The notes beneath the pieces are model-generated. The model made no database searches. It saw nothing but the letters and a program-made list of their open reading frames with translations, and was not told the origin of the DNA. Shown here piece by piece: positions 1-11,987 of a DNA stretch of 58,693 nt (positions within the stretch are counted from its first letter, which is position 1; every line of letters starts with the position of its first letter). A program made the translations under genes and the position numbers. Origin of the DNA: Nonomuraea lactucae (GTDB lineage Bacteria > Actinomycetota > Actinomycetes > Streptosporangiales > Streptosporangiaceae); NCBI RefSeq assembly GCF_003313395.1, contig NZ_QNFZ01000125.1, positions 1-58,693 of the forward strand. The letters are read 5' to 3'.

Positions 1-279
1 CTGCTCGCCGACGTGGCCGAGGCCCACGGCCTGGGCGGGCGCTCCCCCGCCCGGGACGCCGGCCACGCCCGCCTGCCGGGCCCGCTCGCCGCCGAACTCA
101 CCGAACTGCTGGACCGCAGCATCGAGGGCGAGTCCCGGCGCGAGTTCTGGGAACGCATGCGGAAGATGGCCAACGGCACCGGCTGGTATCCCCCGGAGGA
201 ATTCCGCACGCCCCCCGGGCAACCCACACCGCCGCCCCGGCCCGAGCCGCCCGAGCCGCCGGGGCCGCCCAGCGCGTGA
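1..279 (+). CDS. C-terminal fragment of an unidentified protein (cut by window edge)
   Basis: The reading frame is open from base 1 and ends at TGA 277-279, so only the last 92 codons are visible and the true start lies outside the window. The visible part has a helical stretch rich in Leu, Glu and Arg (ELTELLDRSIEGESRREFWE), followed by a proline-rich tail with repeated PPEP-like steps. I do not recognise a family. The next gene starts 47 bp downstream on the same strand, so they may be cotranscribed. Confidence 0.6.
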   Translation: MLADVAEAHGLGGRSPARDAGHARLPGPLAAELTELLDRSIEGESRREFWERMRKMANGTGWYPPEEFRTPPGQPTPPPRPEPPEPPGPPSA

Positions 280-325
280 TTTCGGCATGATTGTCAGCGG
301 GACCGCACGAGAGAGGGAGGCGACG

Positions 326-850
326 ATGCCATTCGCGGTGGCGCGGACGCGGGACGAGGCGCACCTGTACCTCGACCTGCACCCGTGCGCATGCGGCTCG
401 GTCGAGACCACCTGGGACACGGCCCTGGCCGACGTCGGCGGCGAGCTCGCCTCCCGCTACACGGGCGCCTGCGCCGACTGCGGCACGGAGCGGGAGTTCC
501 TCTTCGGACTGCCCGAGCGGGAGACGATGACCGGCGAGTTCCCCACGTTCGGCGGCAGCGAGCCCTCCCAGCTGCTGGACGCCGGCGAATGGCTCCGGGT
601 GGCCGACCTGACGGCCGGCGACGTGCCCACCGGCGACCCGGCGGCGGCCCGGCAGGCGCTGACCATCGCCACGGCCGCGGTCGAGGAGGTCGTCAAGTTC
701 ATCCCCGCCGGCCATGACCGGGTCCCCGACCACGCGTTCTGGTCTCCACAGGGCCGCGGCGTGCGCGACGCCGAACCGGGCAGGTTCGCGCTGGACCGCC
801 TGCTCATCGTCCGCGACGCCTACCGGGATCTCGCCGCCGGCCATGCCTGA
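326..850 (+). CDS. Conserved hypothetical protein with CxC/CxxC cysteine pairs
   Basis: 174 codons. The ATG at 326 is preferred over the in-frame upstream start at 287 because GAGGGAGG sits directly before it. The N-terminal half has HPCACGS (near residue 18) and, about 30 residues later, GACADCGTE; the four cysteines look like a possible zinc-binding pair set. The C-terminal half (LDAGEWLRVADL, a helical AARQALTIATAAVEEVVKF, then FALDRLLIVRDAY) aligns by eye with the next gene. The stop overlaps the next start by 8 bp, indicating translational coupling. Family unknown to me; function not assigned. Confidence 0.75.
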   Translation: MPFAVARTRDEAHLYLDLHPCACGSVETTWDTALADVGGELASRYTGACADCGTEREFLFGLPERETMTGEFPTFGGSEPSQLLDAGEWLRVADLTAGDVPTGDPAAARQALTIATAAVEEVVKFIPAGHDRVPDHAFWSPQGRGVRDAEPGRFALDRLLIVRDAYRDLAAGHA

Positions 851-1370
851 AGCCAGAACGATCACTGAGGCGTACCTCCACATCAGCCTCGCCGTCGCGG
901 GCGGTGAGCCGGGCCGCAACCCCGACCACCGCCCGTGGACCACGCTGACGGAGGGCGAGGACGCGTGGACGCTGGTGTTCGACCGCGACGGCCACCACAT
1001 CGAGCTCCGGATCCCGTACGCCACGGAACACGCGGCCAGGCGCGACGACCTCCACTTCGGCCCGGGCACCTCCACCCTCATCGACGCCGGCCAGTGGGTG
1101 CTCACCGGGGCCGCCTACGCCCGCATGGCACTGGAGGACGACCTGCTCTCCTCCCCCGACGCCGCCCTCGGCTGGCGGCTGGCCAGGGACGCGGCGGCGG
1201 AGGCGGCCAAGTTCCTGCCCGAGGGCGCCGCCGAGCTGCCGCCCGGCGCGTTCTGGACCGCTCTCGGCACGGCCGCCCGCGAGCAGGAGCCCGAACGCTT
1301 CACCCGGGAGAGGCTGGAGAGCGACCTCGCCTTCTACCAGCAGAACCTGGACCGCCTCCAGTCCCGGTAG
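843..1370 (+). CDS. Conserved hypothetical protein, paralogue of the preceding gene
   Basis: 175 codons starting at ATG 843, inside the end of the upstream gene; the in-frame start at 714 would overlap it by 137 bp and is rejected. Shared landmarks with the upstream protein are LIDAGQWV versus LLDAGEWL, AAAEAAKFLPEGAAELPPGAFW versus AAVEEVVKFIPAGHDRVPDHAFW, and a terminal ERL..DLAFYQQNLDRL helix. The cysteine pairs of the upstream copy are absent here, so the two copies have diverged in a possible metal site. No signal peptide or membrane segment. Function unknown. Confidence 0.75.
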   Translation: MPEARTITEAYLHISLAVAGGEPGRNPDHRPWTTLTEGEDAWTLVFDRDGHHIELRIPYATEHAARRDDLHFGPGTSTLIDAGQWVLTGAAYARMALEDDLLSSPDAALGWRLARDAAAEAAKFLPEGAAELPPGAFWTALGTAAREQEPERFTRERLESDLAFYQQNLDRLQSR

Positions 1371-1496
1371 TACCTCGTCCGGCGCTCTGCATGCGCCTCG
1401 CCAGCGGCCCTAAAGACGTTCGCAACCACCTCGGCCGACCATCGGGGTTGCCAGCTCGGCGCCATCCACCTCGGGCCGCCAGACGAGGACACCACC

Positions 1497-2969
1497 ATGC
1501 GACGCCTTTCAGCGATCACCACCCCCGTGATCATCGGCCTGCTGTCGGCAGGGATCGTCACCGCGGCGCCCGCCGCCGCCCGTGCCGCGGCCACAGGGCC
1601 CGGCCTGAACGCCTACTACGGCCAGCGGCTCACCTGGTCCGCCTGCGGTGGCGGGTTCCAGTGCGCCAGGCTCAAGGTGCCGCTCGACTACGCTAGGCCC
1701 GCCGGCGCCAAGATCGACATCGCGGTCATCCGGCTGCCCGCGGGCGGCGGCGGGCGGCTCGGCTCCCTGGTGATCAATCCGGGCGGGCCGGGCGCGTCGG
1801 GCGTGCAGTTCGCCAGGACGAGCGCCAGGCTCGCCTTCTCGCCCCGCCTGCGCTCGCGCTTCGACATCGTCGGCTTCGACCCCCGGGGCGTGGGCGCCTC
1901 GACGCCGGTGCGCTGCCTCACGAGCGCGCAGTTCGACGCGTACCACTCGGTGGACGCGACCCCCGACACGCCCGCGGAGCGCCGGAACCTCGACCTGGCG
2001 CAGCGCGCGTTCGCGCGGGGCTGCCAGGCCAACTCCGGCAGGATCCTGCCGCACGTGGGCACGCCGAACGCCGCCCGCGACATGGACGTGCTGCGCGCCG
2101 CGCTGGGCGAGCGGCGCCTGACCTACCTCGGCTTCTCGTACGGCACCTACCTCGGCGCCGTCTACGCCGACCTGTTCCCCGGCAGGGTGCGCGCGATGGT
2201 GCTCGATGGCGCGCTCGACCCGACGATGTCGGCCACGGAGGTGTCGTCCGGGCAGGGCGACGGCTTCGGCGTGGCGTTCACGTCGTTCCTCAGGGACTGC
2301 TTCAAGGCCGACGACTGCCCGTTCACCACGCGCCGTGTCGGGCCGTCCATCAAGCGGGTGAACGCCCTGCTGCGCCGGGCCGACCGGGCGCCGCTGCGCA
2401 ACGACACCGACGGCAGGCAGGTCAACGAGGCCATCGTGACGACCGGCATCTACGCGGCCCTCTACAGCGAGCAGGCCTGGCCGGTCCTGCGCAAGGCGTT
2501 CGCGGCGGCGTTCAAGGGCGACGGGGCGGCTTTCCTGTGGCTCTCCGACCAGTACAACAACCGGCGGGCGGACGCCACCTACACCAACGACACCGAGGCA
2601 CGGCTGGCCGTCAACTGCCTCGACCGCCCGTCGCCGAGAAGGAGCTCCCTCCAGGCCGCCAAGGCGGGCAAGGGCGGCCCGACGAACCCGTGCGACTACT
2701 GGCCGGTCCGGAGCCGAGCCGTGCCCAGGGCGCTGCGCGCCGAGGGCTCGGGGCCCATCCTGGTCATCGGCACGGTGCGCGACCCCGCCACGCCGTACGC
2801 GTGGGCGAGGTCCCTGGCCGCGCAGCTGTCGAAGGGCGTGCTGCTCACCTACGACGGCGACGGCCACACCGCGTACGGCGGGCCCTCCTCGTGCGTGAAC
2901 GGCGCGGTCGACCGCTACCTGATCACCCGCGTCCCGCCGCGCGACGGCACCGTCTGCCCGAAGTCCTGA
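1497..2969 (+). CDS. Secreted alpha/beta hydrolase, tripeptidyl aminopeptidase-like (S33)
   Basis: 490 residues with an N-terminal signal peptide (hydrophobic 8-25, ending PAAARAAA). The Streptomyces Tap-type family removes tripeptides from N-termini of secreted proteins, and this protein keeps its landmarks: INPGGPGASG oxyanion region, DPRGVG, the nucleophile elbow GFSYGTYLG with catalytic Ser, a late DPATPYAWA carrying the acid, and GDGHTAYGG carrying the His. Length is typical for the family. Several paired cysteines suit an exported enzyme. ACGAGG precedes the ATG. It appears monocistronic, with 127 bp upstream and about 100 bp downstream. Substrate specificity is inferred only at family level. 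Confidence 0.85.
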   Translation: MRRLSAITTPVIIGLLSAGIVTAAPAAARAAATGPGLNAYYGQRLTWSACGGGFQCARLKVPLDYARPAGAKIDIAVIRLPAGGGGRLGSLVINPGGPGASGVQFARTSARLAFSPRLRSRFDIVGFDPRGVGASTPVRCLTSAQFDAYHSVDATPDTPAERRNLDLAQRAFARGCQANSGRILPHVGTPNAARDMDVLRAALGERRLTYLGFSYGTYLGAVYADLFPGRVRAMVLDGALDPTMSATEVSSGQGDGFGVAFTSFLRDCFKADDCPFTTRRVGPSIKRVNALLRRADRAPLRNDTDGRQVNEAIVTTGIYAALYSEQAWPVLRKAFAAAFKGDGAAFLWLSDQYNNRRADATYTNDTEARLAVNCLDRPSPRRSSLQAAKAGKGGPTNPCDYWPVRSRAVPRALRAEGSGPILVIGTVRDPATPYAWARSLAAQLSKGVLLTYDGDGHTAYGGPSSCVNGAVDRYLITRVPPRDGTVCPKS

Positions 2970-3045
2970 AAGCCCGCCGTCTCACCGCCAGGGGAGGGCC
3001 GGAGTTAGGAGAGTCGACCGAGTTGGCGGCGGCACTATACACCTA

Positions 3046-3059
3046 ACCAAGCGCTTGCT
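3046..3059. promoter_or_regulatory. KstR2-type palindromic operator
   Basis: The 14-mer ACCAAGCGCTTGCT matches the published KstR2 consensus AnCAAGnnCTTGnT at every fixed position. It ends 11 bp before the ATG at 3071, so a bound regulator would cover the promoter or transcription start. Family knowledge: KstR2 and related TetR repressors control steroid-ring and acyl-CoA catabolism in actinomycetes. No such regulator gene is in the window. Confidence 0.6.
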
Positions 3060-3070
3060 ACGCTCCGCCC

Positions 3071-4150
3071 ATGACGTCCACGATCGTCTGGGGCACCGGC
3101 AACATCGGCCGCGCCGCCATCCGCGCCGTCGCAACCCATCCGGCACTGGAACTCACCGCGGTGCTCGTCCACGACCCCGCCAAGGAGGGCCGCGACGCCG
3201 GCGATCTCGGCGGGCTCAGCCACGACCTGGGGGTCCTGGCGACCCGCGACGTCGACGCCGTGCTGGCGGCCCGGCCACGGGCCGTGGTGTACGCGGCGTC
3301 CGGCGACATCCGCCCCGACGAGGCCCTCGCCGACATCATCAGGGCGATCCGGGCCGGGGCCGTGGTCGTCACCCCCTCCCTGTACGCGCTCTACGACCAG
3401 CGCAACGCCCCGCCCGAACTGCGCGACCCGGTGCTGGCCGCCATCGCGGACGGCGGCGGCTCGCTGTTCGTCTCCGGCGTCGACCCCGGCTGGGGCAACG
3501 ACGTTCTGCCCCTGCTGATCAGCGGCCTCGGCGCCACCGTGGACGTGATCCGCTGCCAGGAGATCTTCGACTACTCCACCTATGACCAGGAGGACTCGGT
3601 CCGCCATCTGGTCGGCATGGGCCGGCCGATGGACTACGAGCCGCCCATGCTCGCGCCGACCGTCCCGGCCATGGTGTGGGGCGGGCAGGTACGCCTGATG
3701 GCCAGGGCCCTCGGCGTCGAGCTCGACGAGCTGCGCGAGATCGTGGACCGGCGACCGCTCGACGTCACGGTGAGCACCAAGGCGATGGGCGAGTTCGAGG
3801 CGGGCACCCAGGGCGCGGTGCGGTTCGAGGTCCAGGGCATCGTCGAGGGCGAACCCCGCATCGTCATCGAGCACGTCACCCGCATCCACGCGTCCTGCGC
3901 GCCCGACTGGCCGACGCCGCCCGACGGCGACGGCGCCCATCGCGTGATCATCGAGGGCCGCCCGCGCATCGAGGTCACGGTGGAGGCCACCGACGAGGGC
4001 GGCAACCGCGCCGCGGGCGGGAACGCCACCGCGGTGGGCCGCCTGGTGAACGCCATCGACTGGCTCGTGGCCGCCGAGCCCGGACTGTACGACGCGCTCG
4101 ACGTCCCGCTGCGCCCGGCGGCCGGCAGGCTCGGAAGGAGACGGCCGTGA
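3071..4150 (+). CDS. Dihydrodipicolinate-reductase-like NAD(P)-binding oxidoreductase
   Basis: 359 residues. The N-terminus is a Rossmann fold (WGTGNIGRAAIRA at about 6-18), followed by a second strand VVYAAS and the VDPGWGNDVLP segment typical of the DHDPR-like / 2,4-diaminopentanoate-dehydrogenase-like family seen in mycobacteria. These proteins are not lysine-pathway DapB; their natural substrates are poorly defined, and many sit near lipid or steroid genes. The stop overlaps the GTG of the next gene (GTGA, 4 bp). There is no strong Shine-Dalgarno sequence before the ATG at 3071, and the palindrome at 3046-3059 is immediately upstream, suggesting a very short leader. Control by a TetR-type repressor is inferred. 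Confidence 0.8.
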   Translation: MTSTIVWGTGNIGRAAIRAVATHPALELTAVLVHDPAKEGRDAGDLGGLSHDLGVLATRDVDAVLAARPRAVVYAASGDIRPDEALADIIRAIRAGAVVVTPSLYALYDQRNAPPELRDPVLAAIADGGGSLFVSGVDPGWGNDVLPLLISGLGATVDVIRCQEIFDYSTYDQEDSVRHLVGMGRPMDYEPPMLAPTVPAMVWGGQVRLMARALGVELDELREIVDRRPLDVTVSTKAMGEFEAGTQGAVRFEVQGIVEGEPRIVIEHVTRIHASCAPDWPTPPDGDGAHRVIIEGRPRIEVTVEATDEGGNRAAGGNATAVGRLVNAIDWLVAAEPGLYDALDVPLRPAAGRLGRRRP

Positions 4151-4653
4151 GGATCGACATCCCCGAGGGCAAGGAGCCCATCGCGTTCGTGTGGGGCGAG
4201 ATGGTCCCCGGCATCGGTGTAGCCGCCTCGAACTTCTCGCTGTCGGTGTACGCCCACTCGACCCTCGGGCTCCGCGAGTTCGAGGCGGCGCGGCTGCGGA
4301 TCGCGCAGATCAACGGGTGCGCGTTCTGCCTCGACTGGCGGACCGAACGCGACGGGGAGAAGGTCGAGGAGGAGTTCGCCGACGCGGTGACGCACTGGCG
4401 CACCACGGACGCCTTCGACGAGCGCACCCGGCTGGCCGCCGAGTACGCCGAGCGCTACGCCCTGGACCATCACGGCCTCGACGACGAGTTCTGGACGCGG
4501 ATGACGGCGCGCTACACCCAACTGGAGATCGTGGAGCTGAGCATGAGCATCGGCTCCTGGCTGGCGTTCGGCCGGCTCAACCACGTGCTGGGCCTCGACA
4601 CCGTGTGCGTGCTGCCCGGCGGTTCCTCACCCGCACGCGAGCGAGAGGACTGA
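4147..4653 (+). CDS. Carboxymuconolactone decarboxylase / AhpD-like protein
   Basis: 168 residues starting at GTG 4147, which overlaps the previous stop by 4 bp and has GGAAGGAG 7 bp upstream. The fold is the all-helical CMD/AhpD type, with the redox/active-site CxxC in INGCAFCLDWR (about residues 55-64), the family hallmark. AhpD-like members act as alkylhydroperoxidases, while others are uncharacterised. Translational coupling to the upstream oxidoreductase implies a two-gene operon under the same palindrome. The C-terminus (LPGGSSPARERED) looks disordered. Exact substrate unknown. Confidence 0.8.
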   Translation: MRIDIPEGKEPIAFVWGEMVPGIGVAASNFSLSVYAHSTLGLREFEAARLRIAQINGCAFCLDWRTERDGEKVEEEFADAVTHWRTTDAFDERTRLAAEYAERYALDHHGLDDEFWTRMTARYTQLEIVELSMSIGSWLAFGRLNHVLGLDTVCVLPGGSSPARERED

Positions 4654-4711
4654 GCATGACCTGACGAAACCCCCAGGCAGAGCGGTCGGACGCACATTAC
4701 TTCTCACATAG

Positions 4712-8031
<3,320 letters not shown>

Positions 8032-8037
8032 CCGCTC

Positions 8038-9393
8038 CTACTGGAGCAGCGCGGCCGCCTCGGTCCAACCGGCTCCGTCACCACCGGGCTCGTAGCGGGT
8101 GAGCCGCTGAGTGGCGGCCACCAGGGCGCGCATCTCGGCCAGGGTGGCGACCACACCGGCCGTACGGGCCTGGACGAGGATGTTGCCGACGGCGGTGGCC
8201 TCCGCTGGCCCGGCGATGACCGGCAGACCGCAGGCATCCGCGGTGAGCTGGCACAGCAGTGCGTTCCTGGAGCCACCGCCCACCAGGTGGATCACCTCCA
8301 CCTGGCGCCCCGTCAGCTCGATGGCCTGGCGCACGGCGGCACGATGCCCCAGGGCCAGGCTCTCCATGACACAGCGGACGAACGCCGGCAGGTCGGCCGG
8401 CGGGTCCTGGCCGGTGCGACGGCATTCGGCGGCGATCCTGGCTGGCATGTCGCCCGGCGGCAGGAACGCGGAGGCCCCGGCGTCCACCACGGCGGCGAAG
8501 GGACGTGAGGCGGCGGCAGCGGCCAGCAACGGCTCCAGCTCGGGCTCGCCCCATGCGCGCAGGCACTCCTGCAGCAGCCACAGGCCCATGACGTTGCGCA
8601 GGTACCGGATGGTCCCATCGATCCCCGCCTCGTTGGTGAAGGACGGCGACGTCAGCACGGGCGAGGTCAGCTCGACGCCGACCAGCGACCAGGTGCCACA
8701 CGAGATATAGGCGAACCTCTCGGACGCGGCGGGGACGGCGACCACGGCCGAGGCGGTGTCGTGGGAGGCTACGGTGGTGAGGGTCGCCGGCGAGTCGCCG
8801 ATCAGCACGGCCCCGATCGGGTCTCCCGGCCGGCGCAGCGCGGGGAAGATCCGGGAGGGCAGGCCCAGCTCATCGATCACGCCACCCGCCCACGTCCGGT
8901 CGTGCACATCCAGCAGCCCGGTGGTGGAGGCGTTGGTGACCTCGGCGCCGATCTCGCCGGTGAGCCAGTAGGCGATCAGGTCCGGGATGAGCAGCATGGT
9001 CTCAGCCCGGTCGAGCTGGTCGGCCAGCAGCTGGTAGACGGTGTTGAACGGCAGGAACTGGATGCCCGACACCGCATAGAGCCGGTCCGACGGCGTCGCC
9101 GCACGAGTGCGTCCGTCGCGGTAGTGCACGGGATTGCCGAGCAGCTCCCCGGCGGAGTCGAGCAGCCCGTAGTCGACGGCCCATGAGTCGATCCCGACGG
9201 AGCGGACCCTGCCAGCGCGGCGCAAGCCGTGCAGGACCTCCCGGTAGAGGCCCAGTACGTTCCAGTAGAGGGTGCCCGAGACCCGCACTGGCCTGTTCGG
9301 GAAGCGATGCACCTCCGAGAGGCGCAGGCTCTCGTCGGAGACGATCACTCGACCGCTGGACGCGCCCAGGTCGACCGCCGCGAAGACGGTCAC
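8038..9393 (-). CDS. rhaB: L-rhamnulokinase (FGGY family)
   Basis: 451 residues. It phosphorylates L-rhamnulose to rhamnulose 1-phosphate with ATP. The FGGY N-terminal phosphate loop AAVDLGASSGR is at residues 5-15; DSWAVDYGLLD, the CGTWSLVGVEL segment and the C-terminal adenosine motif HLVGGGSRNALLCQLTAD are all present. The start is GTG 9393, which overlaps the TGA of the lacI-type gene by 4 bp (GTGA), so the two are translationally coupled; a start 75 bp upstream inside the regulator is rejected. The gene converges on argG with a 6-bp gap. Confidence 0.92.
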   Translation of the reverse strand: MTVFAAVDLGASSGRVIVSDESLRLSEVHRFPNRPVRVSGTLYWNVLGLYREVLHGLRRAGRVRSVGIDSWAVDYGLLDSAGELLGNPVHYRDGRTRAATPSDRLYAVSGIQFLPFNTVYQLLADQLDRAETMLLIPDLIAYWLTGEIGAEVTNASTTGLLDVHDRTWAGGVIDELGLPSRIFPALRRPGDPIGAVLIGDSPATLTTVASHDTASAVVAVPAASERFAYISCGTWSLVGVELTSPVLTSPSFTNEAGIDGTIRYLRNVMGLWLLQECLRAWGEPELEPLLAAAAASRPFAAVVDAGASAFLPPGDMPARIAAECRRTGQDPPADLPAFVRCVMESLALGHRAAVRQAIELTGRQVEVIHLVGGGSRNALLCQLTADACGLPVIAGPAEATAVGNILVQARTAGVVATLAEMRALVAATQRLTRYEPGGDGAGWTEAAALLQ

Positions 9394-10385
9394 CGGGTGG
9401 ACTCCCTGACGGTCAGCTCGGGCTGGAACATGATCTGCTGGTGGGTGTGCGTGCCGGGGTTGTCGCACTCGTCGAGCAGCAACTCGGCTGCCGTACGACC
9501 GAGCTGCTGCGTGGGCTGTCTGATCGAGGACAGGGACACCGGGGAGGCGGACGCGAAGTCGATGTCGTCGTAGCCGATCAGCGACACGTCGTCGGGCATC
9601 CGGACACCCGCCTGGAGCAGGGTGCGGAGCATGCCCAGGGCCAGCAGGTCGTTGGCGCAGAAAACGGCGTCGGGCAGGCCGTCGGCAAGGAGCCGCTCCG
9701 CCGCCTGCTGGCCCGCCCGGGCGGTCATGGTCGGCGTCACCACCTCCACCAGTCCCGGATCACGACCCGCCCTGAGCAGGGCCTGCTGGGCGCCGAGCTT
9801 GCGGTCGAGGCATTGCCGGATGGTGAGCGGTCCCGAGACGAAGGCGACCCGGTCACCGCCGCCGGACAGCAGGTGTGAGACGGCCAGAGCGCCTCCGGCG
9901 ACGTCGTTGACCGCGACCGAGCACAGGTCGGACCGGTCGGCCGGATGATCGACCAGGACCACGCAGATGCCGCGTTGCCGCAGGCTGTCCAGCCGGGTCG
10001 TCTCGGCCGCCGGGGTGATGAGCAGGCCGCGGACTCGCTGCTCGGCCAGCGTGAGCAGGTTGCGGTCCTCCTTGGTCTGGTCGCCCGCGGAGTTGCTGAG
10101 GATCACCGCGTAGCCGCGATCGCTGGCCACCTCCTCCACTCCGGCGGCCACATCGGTGAAGAACGGGTTGCCGATGTCGATGACGGACAGGCCGATGGTC
10201 CTGCTGTGCCCGGCCCGCAGGCTGGAGGCGGAGCCGTGCCTGACGAAGCCCAGCTCCCTGATCGACGCGTGCACCCGGCCCCTGGTAGCGGCGGCCACCT
10301 TCTCCGGCCTGTTGAGCACGTTGGACACCGTGCCCGGCGAGACGCCCGCGTGCCGCGCGACCTCCTTGATGCTCACCACGGTCAT
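9390..10385 (-). CDS. LacI-family regulator of the rhamnose locus
   Basis: 331 residues. The N-terminal helix-turn-helix is SIKEVARHAGVSPGTVSNVLN (within residues 5-25) followed by the hinge helix region; a periplasmic-binding-like sensor domain begins near GLSVIDIGNPFF and ends with the typical SSIRQPTQQLGRTAAELL. ATG 10385 gives the standard LacI N-terminus; the frame is open much further upstream but antisense to the ABC ATPase. It is divergent from the rhamnose transport operon and coupled to rhaB. Inference: rhamnose or a rhamnose-derived sugar is the inducer, and the two AT-rich CG-centred sites in the divergent gap are its operators. Confidence 0.88.
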   Translation of the reverse strand: MTVVSIKEVARHAGVSPGTVSNVLNRPEKVAAATRGRVHASIRELGFVRHGSASSLRAGHSRTIGLSVIDIGNPFFTDVAAGVEEVASDRGYAVILSNSAGDQTKEDRNLLTLAEQRVRGLLITPAAETTRLDSLRQRGICVVLVDHPADRSDLCSVAVNDVAGGALAVSHLLSGGGDRVAFVSGPLTIRQCLDRKLGAQQALLRAGRDPGLVEVVTPTMTARAGQQAAERLLADGLPDAVFCANDLLALGMLRTLLQAGVRMPDDVSLIGYDDIDFASASPVSLSSIRQPTQQLGRTAAELLLDECDNPGTHTHQQIMFQPELTVRESTR

Positions 10386-10388
10386 GGC

Positions 10389-10406
10389 TTGATTAAAACG
10401 TAACAA
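10389..10406. promoter_or_regulatory. Candidate LacI-type operator 1
   Basis: TTGATTAAAACGTAACAA lies 3 bp upstream of the lacI start. Its bottom strand reads CGTTTTAATCAA, similar (8 of 12) to CGATTTGATTAG in site 2 on the other side of the gap. It is CG-centred and AT-flanked, as LacI/GalR operators are, and strikingly AT-rich for this genome. Confidence 0.45.
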
Positions 10407-10468
10407 CGAAGTTTCCGCAACTGCACCGTTGACGACGCGCCATAGCCAGCCGTACCGTCCTCCTACAG

Positions 10469-10485
10469 TAAAAACGATTTGATTA
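10469..10485. promoter_or_regulatory. Candidate LacI-type operator 2
   Basis: TAAAAACGATTTGATTA, with the symmetric core AAAACGATTT, lies 8 bp before the chosen rhaT start. It is oriented in mirror image to site 1, so each transcription unit of the divergent pair has one copy next to its first codon. Confidence 0.5.
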
Positions 10486-10493
10486 GAGGCGAT

Positions 10494-11987
10494 GTGGACG
10501 CGGTTCTGGCCCTGGCTGAAGCCAGCAAGTCCTTCGGCGCCGTCCGAGCCCTGCGCGAGGTGTCGCTGCGACTGGTGGCCGGCGAGGCCCATGCCCTCGC
10601 CGGCGAGAACGGGGCGGGTAAGTCGACCCTGGTGAAGATCCTCTCGGGGGTGCACCGGCCCGACAACGGTCGAATCCTTCTGGATGGAGCGCCTGTCGAC
10701 TTCGGCCGGCCCGCCGACGCGCAGCAGGCCGGCGTCGCGGTCATCTACCAGGAGCCGACCCTGTTCCCCGACCTGTCGATCGTCGAGAACATCTTCATGG
10801 GCCGCCAGCCTCGCACGCGGTTCGGGCGCATCGACCGGACGGCGATGAGCGAGCAGGCCAGGCGGCTGTTCGCCCGGCTCGGAGTCCATCTGGACCCCGA
10901 GCAGGCCGCCCGCGGGCTGTCGATCGCCGACCAACAACTGGTGGAGATCGCCAAGGCCCTGTCGCGCGACGCCAGGGTCCTCATCATGGACGAGCCGACT
11001 GCGGCTCTGTCGGGCAACGAGGTGGCGCGGCTGTTCGGCGTGGTCAACGCCCTGCGCGAACAGGGTTGCGCGGTCCTGTTCATCTCGCACCGCCTGGACG
11101 AGATCTTCGAGCTCTGCCAGCGGGTCACCACGCTCAGGGACGGGACGCTGGTCGCCGAGCATCTCATCGCCGACATCACGCCCGACGACCTGGTCCGGCG
11201 GATGGTGGGCAGGGACCTGGACGCCCTGTATCCCAAGCAGGACAGCGCGCCCGGCGAGATCGCGCTGGAGGTCCACCGGCTGACTCGCGAGGGTGTCTTC
11301 ACCGATGTCTCCTTCCAGGTGAGGCGCGGCGAGATCGTCGCACTGGCCGGCCTGGTCGGAGCCGGGCGCACGGAGGTGGTGCGCACCGTCTTCGGCATCG
11401 ACCGGCAGGACGCCGGATGGGTCGAGGTCGGCGGAAGGCGCCTGCGCCCGGCGAGCCCGACGGCCGCCATGGCCGCGGGCCTGGCCCTGGTGCCGGAGGA
11501 CCGCCGTCAGCAGGGTCTGGTCATGGACCTGTCCATCGAGCGCAACGTCGCGCTCACCGGGCTGGCCGACGTGCGCCGCGGGCCGCTGATCTCGCGGGCC
11601 GCCGAACACGCCCGCGCGCGGGACTGGGCGGTACGGCTGCGCCTGAAGTTCGCCCGGCTGTCCGACCCAGTGGGGGTGCTGTCGGGCGGGAACCAGCAGA
11701 AGGTGGTGCTGGCCAAGTGGCTGGCCAGGAAGCCGTCGGTGCTGATCGTCGATGAGCCCACCCGTGGCATCGACGTCGGCACCAAGGCCGAGGTGCACCG
11801 CCTGCTGTCAGAGCTGGCGGTGAGCGGCGTGGCCGTCCTCATGGTCTCCTCCGAACTGCCCGAGGTGCTGGGCATGGCCGACCGGGTGCTGGTCATGCAC
11901 GAGGGCCGCCTGGTGGCCGAGCTGCCGCGAGACGAGGCGACCGAGGAGAGCGTGATGTCGGCCGCCACAGGAAGGACCGCGGCATGA
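10494..11987 (+). CDS. rhaT: Rhamnose ABC importer, tandem ATPase subunit
   Basis: 497 residues with two ABC domains, as in monosaccharide (CUT2) importers. Domain 1 has Walker [17 protein letters not shown] in place of the signature, and Walker [13 protein letters not shown]. Domain 2 has the degenerate Walker [10 protein letters not shown], signature LSGGNQQKV and [17 protein letters not shown] 10494 is preferred because AGAGG precedes it; TTG 10479 would start inside the putative operator. It overlaps the next gene by 4 bp (ATGA). Specificity for rhamnose comes from the isomerase, kinase and rhamnosidase around it. Confidence 0.9.
   Translation: MDAVLALAEASKSFGAVRALREVSLRLVAGEAHALAGENGAGKSTLVKILSGVHRPDNGRILLDGAPVDFGRPADAQQAGVAVIYQEPTLFPDLSIVENIFMGRQPRTRFGRIDRTAMSEQARRLFARLGVHLDPEQAARGLSIADQQLVEIAKALSRDARVLIMDEPTAALSGNEVARLFGVVNALREQGCAVLFISHRLDEIFELCQRVTTLRDGTLVAEHLIADITPDDLVRRMVGRDLDALYPKQDSAPGEIALEVHRLTREGVFTDVSFQVRRGEIVALAGLVGAGRTEVVRTVFGIDRQDAGWVEVGGRRLRPASPTAAMAAGLALVPEDRRQQGLVMDLSIERNVALTGLADVRRGPLISRAAEHARARDWAVRLRLKFARLSDPVGVLSGGNQQKVVLAKWLARKPSVLIVDEPTRGIDVGTKAEVHRLLSELAVSGVAVLMVSSELPEVLGMADRVLVMHEGRLVAELPRDEATEESVMSAATGRTAA

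Noticed and set aside
1509-2867. 452-codon open frame antisense to the tripeptidyl aminopeptidase gene
   Set aside because: A GC-rich shadow frame: Arg/Ala/Gly-heavy, no ribosome binding site, and it overlaps a gene with intact catalytic motifs.
10386-11798. N-terminal extension of the LacI frame antisense to the ABC ATPase
   Set aside because: The HTH begins at the ATG at 10385 and the ATPase on the other strand has full motifs.
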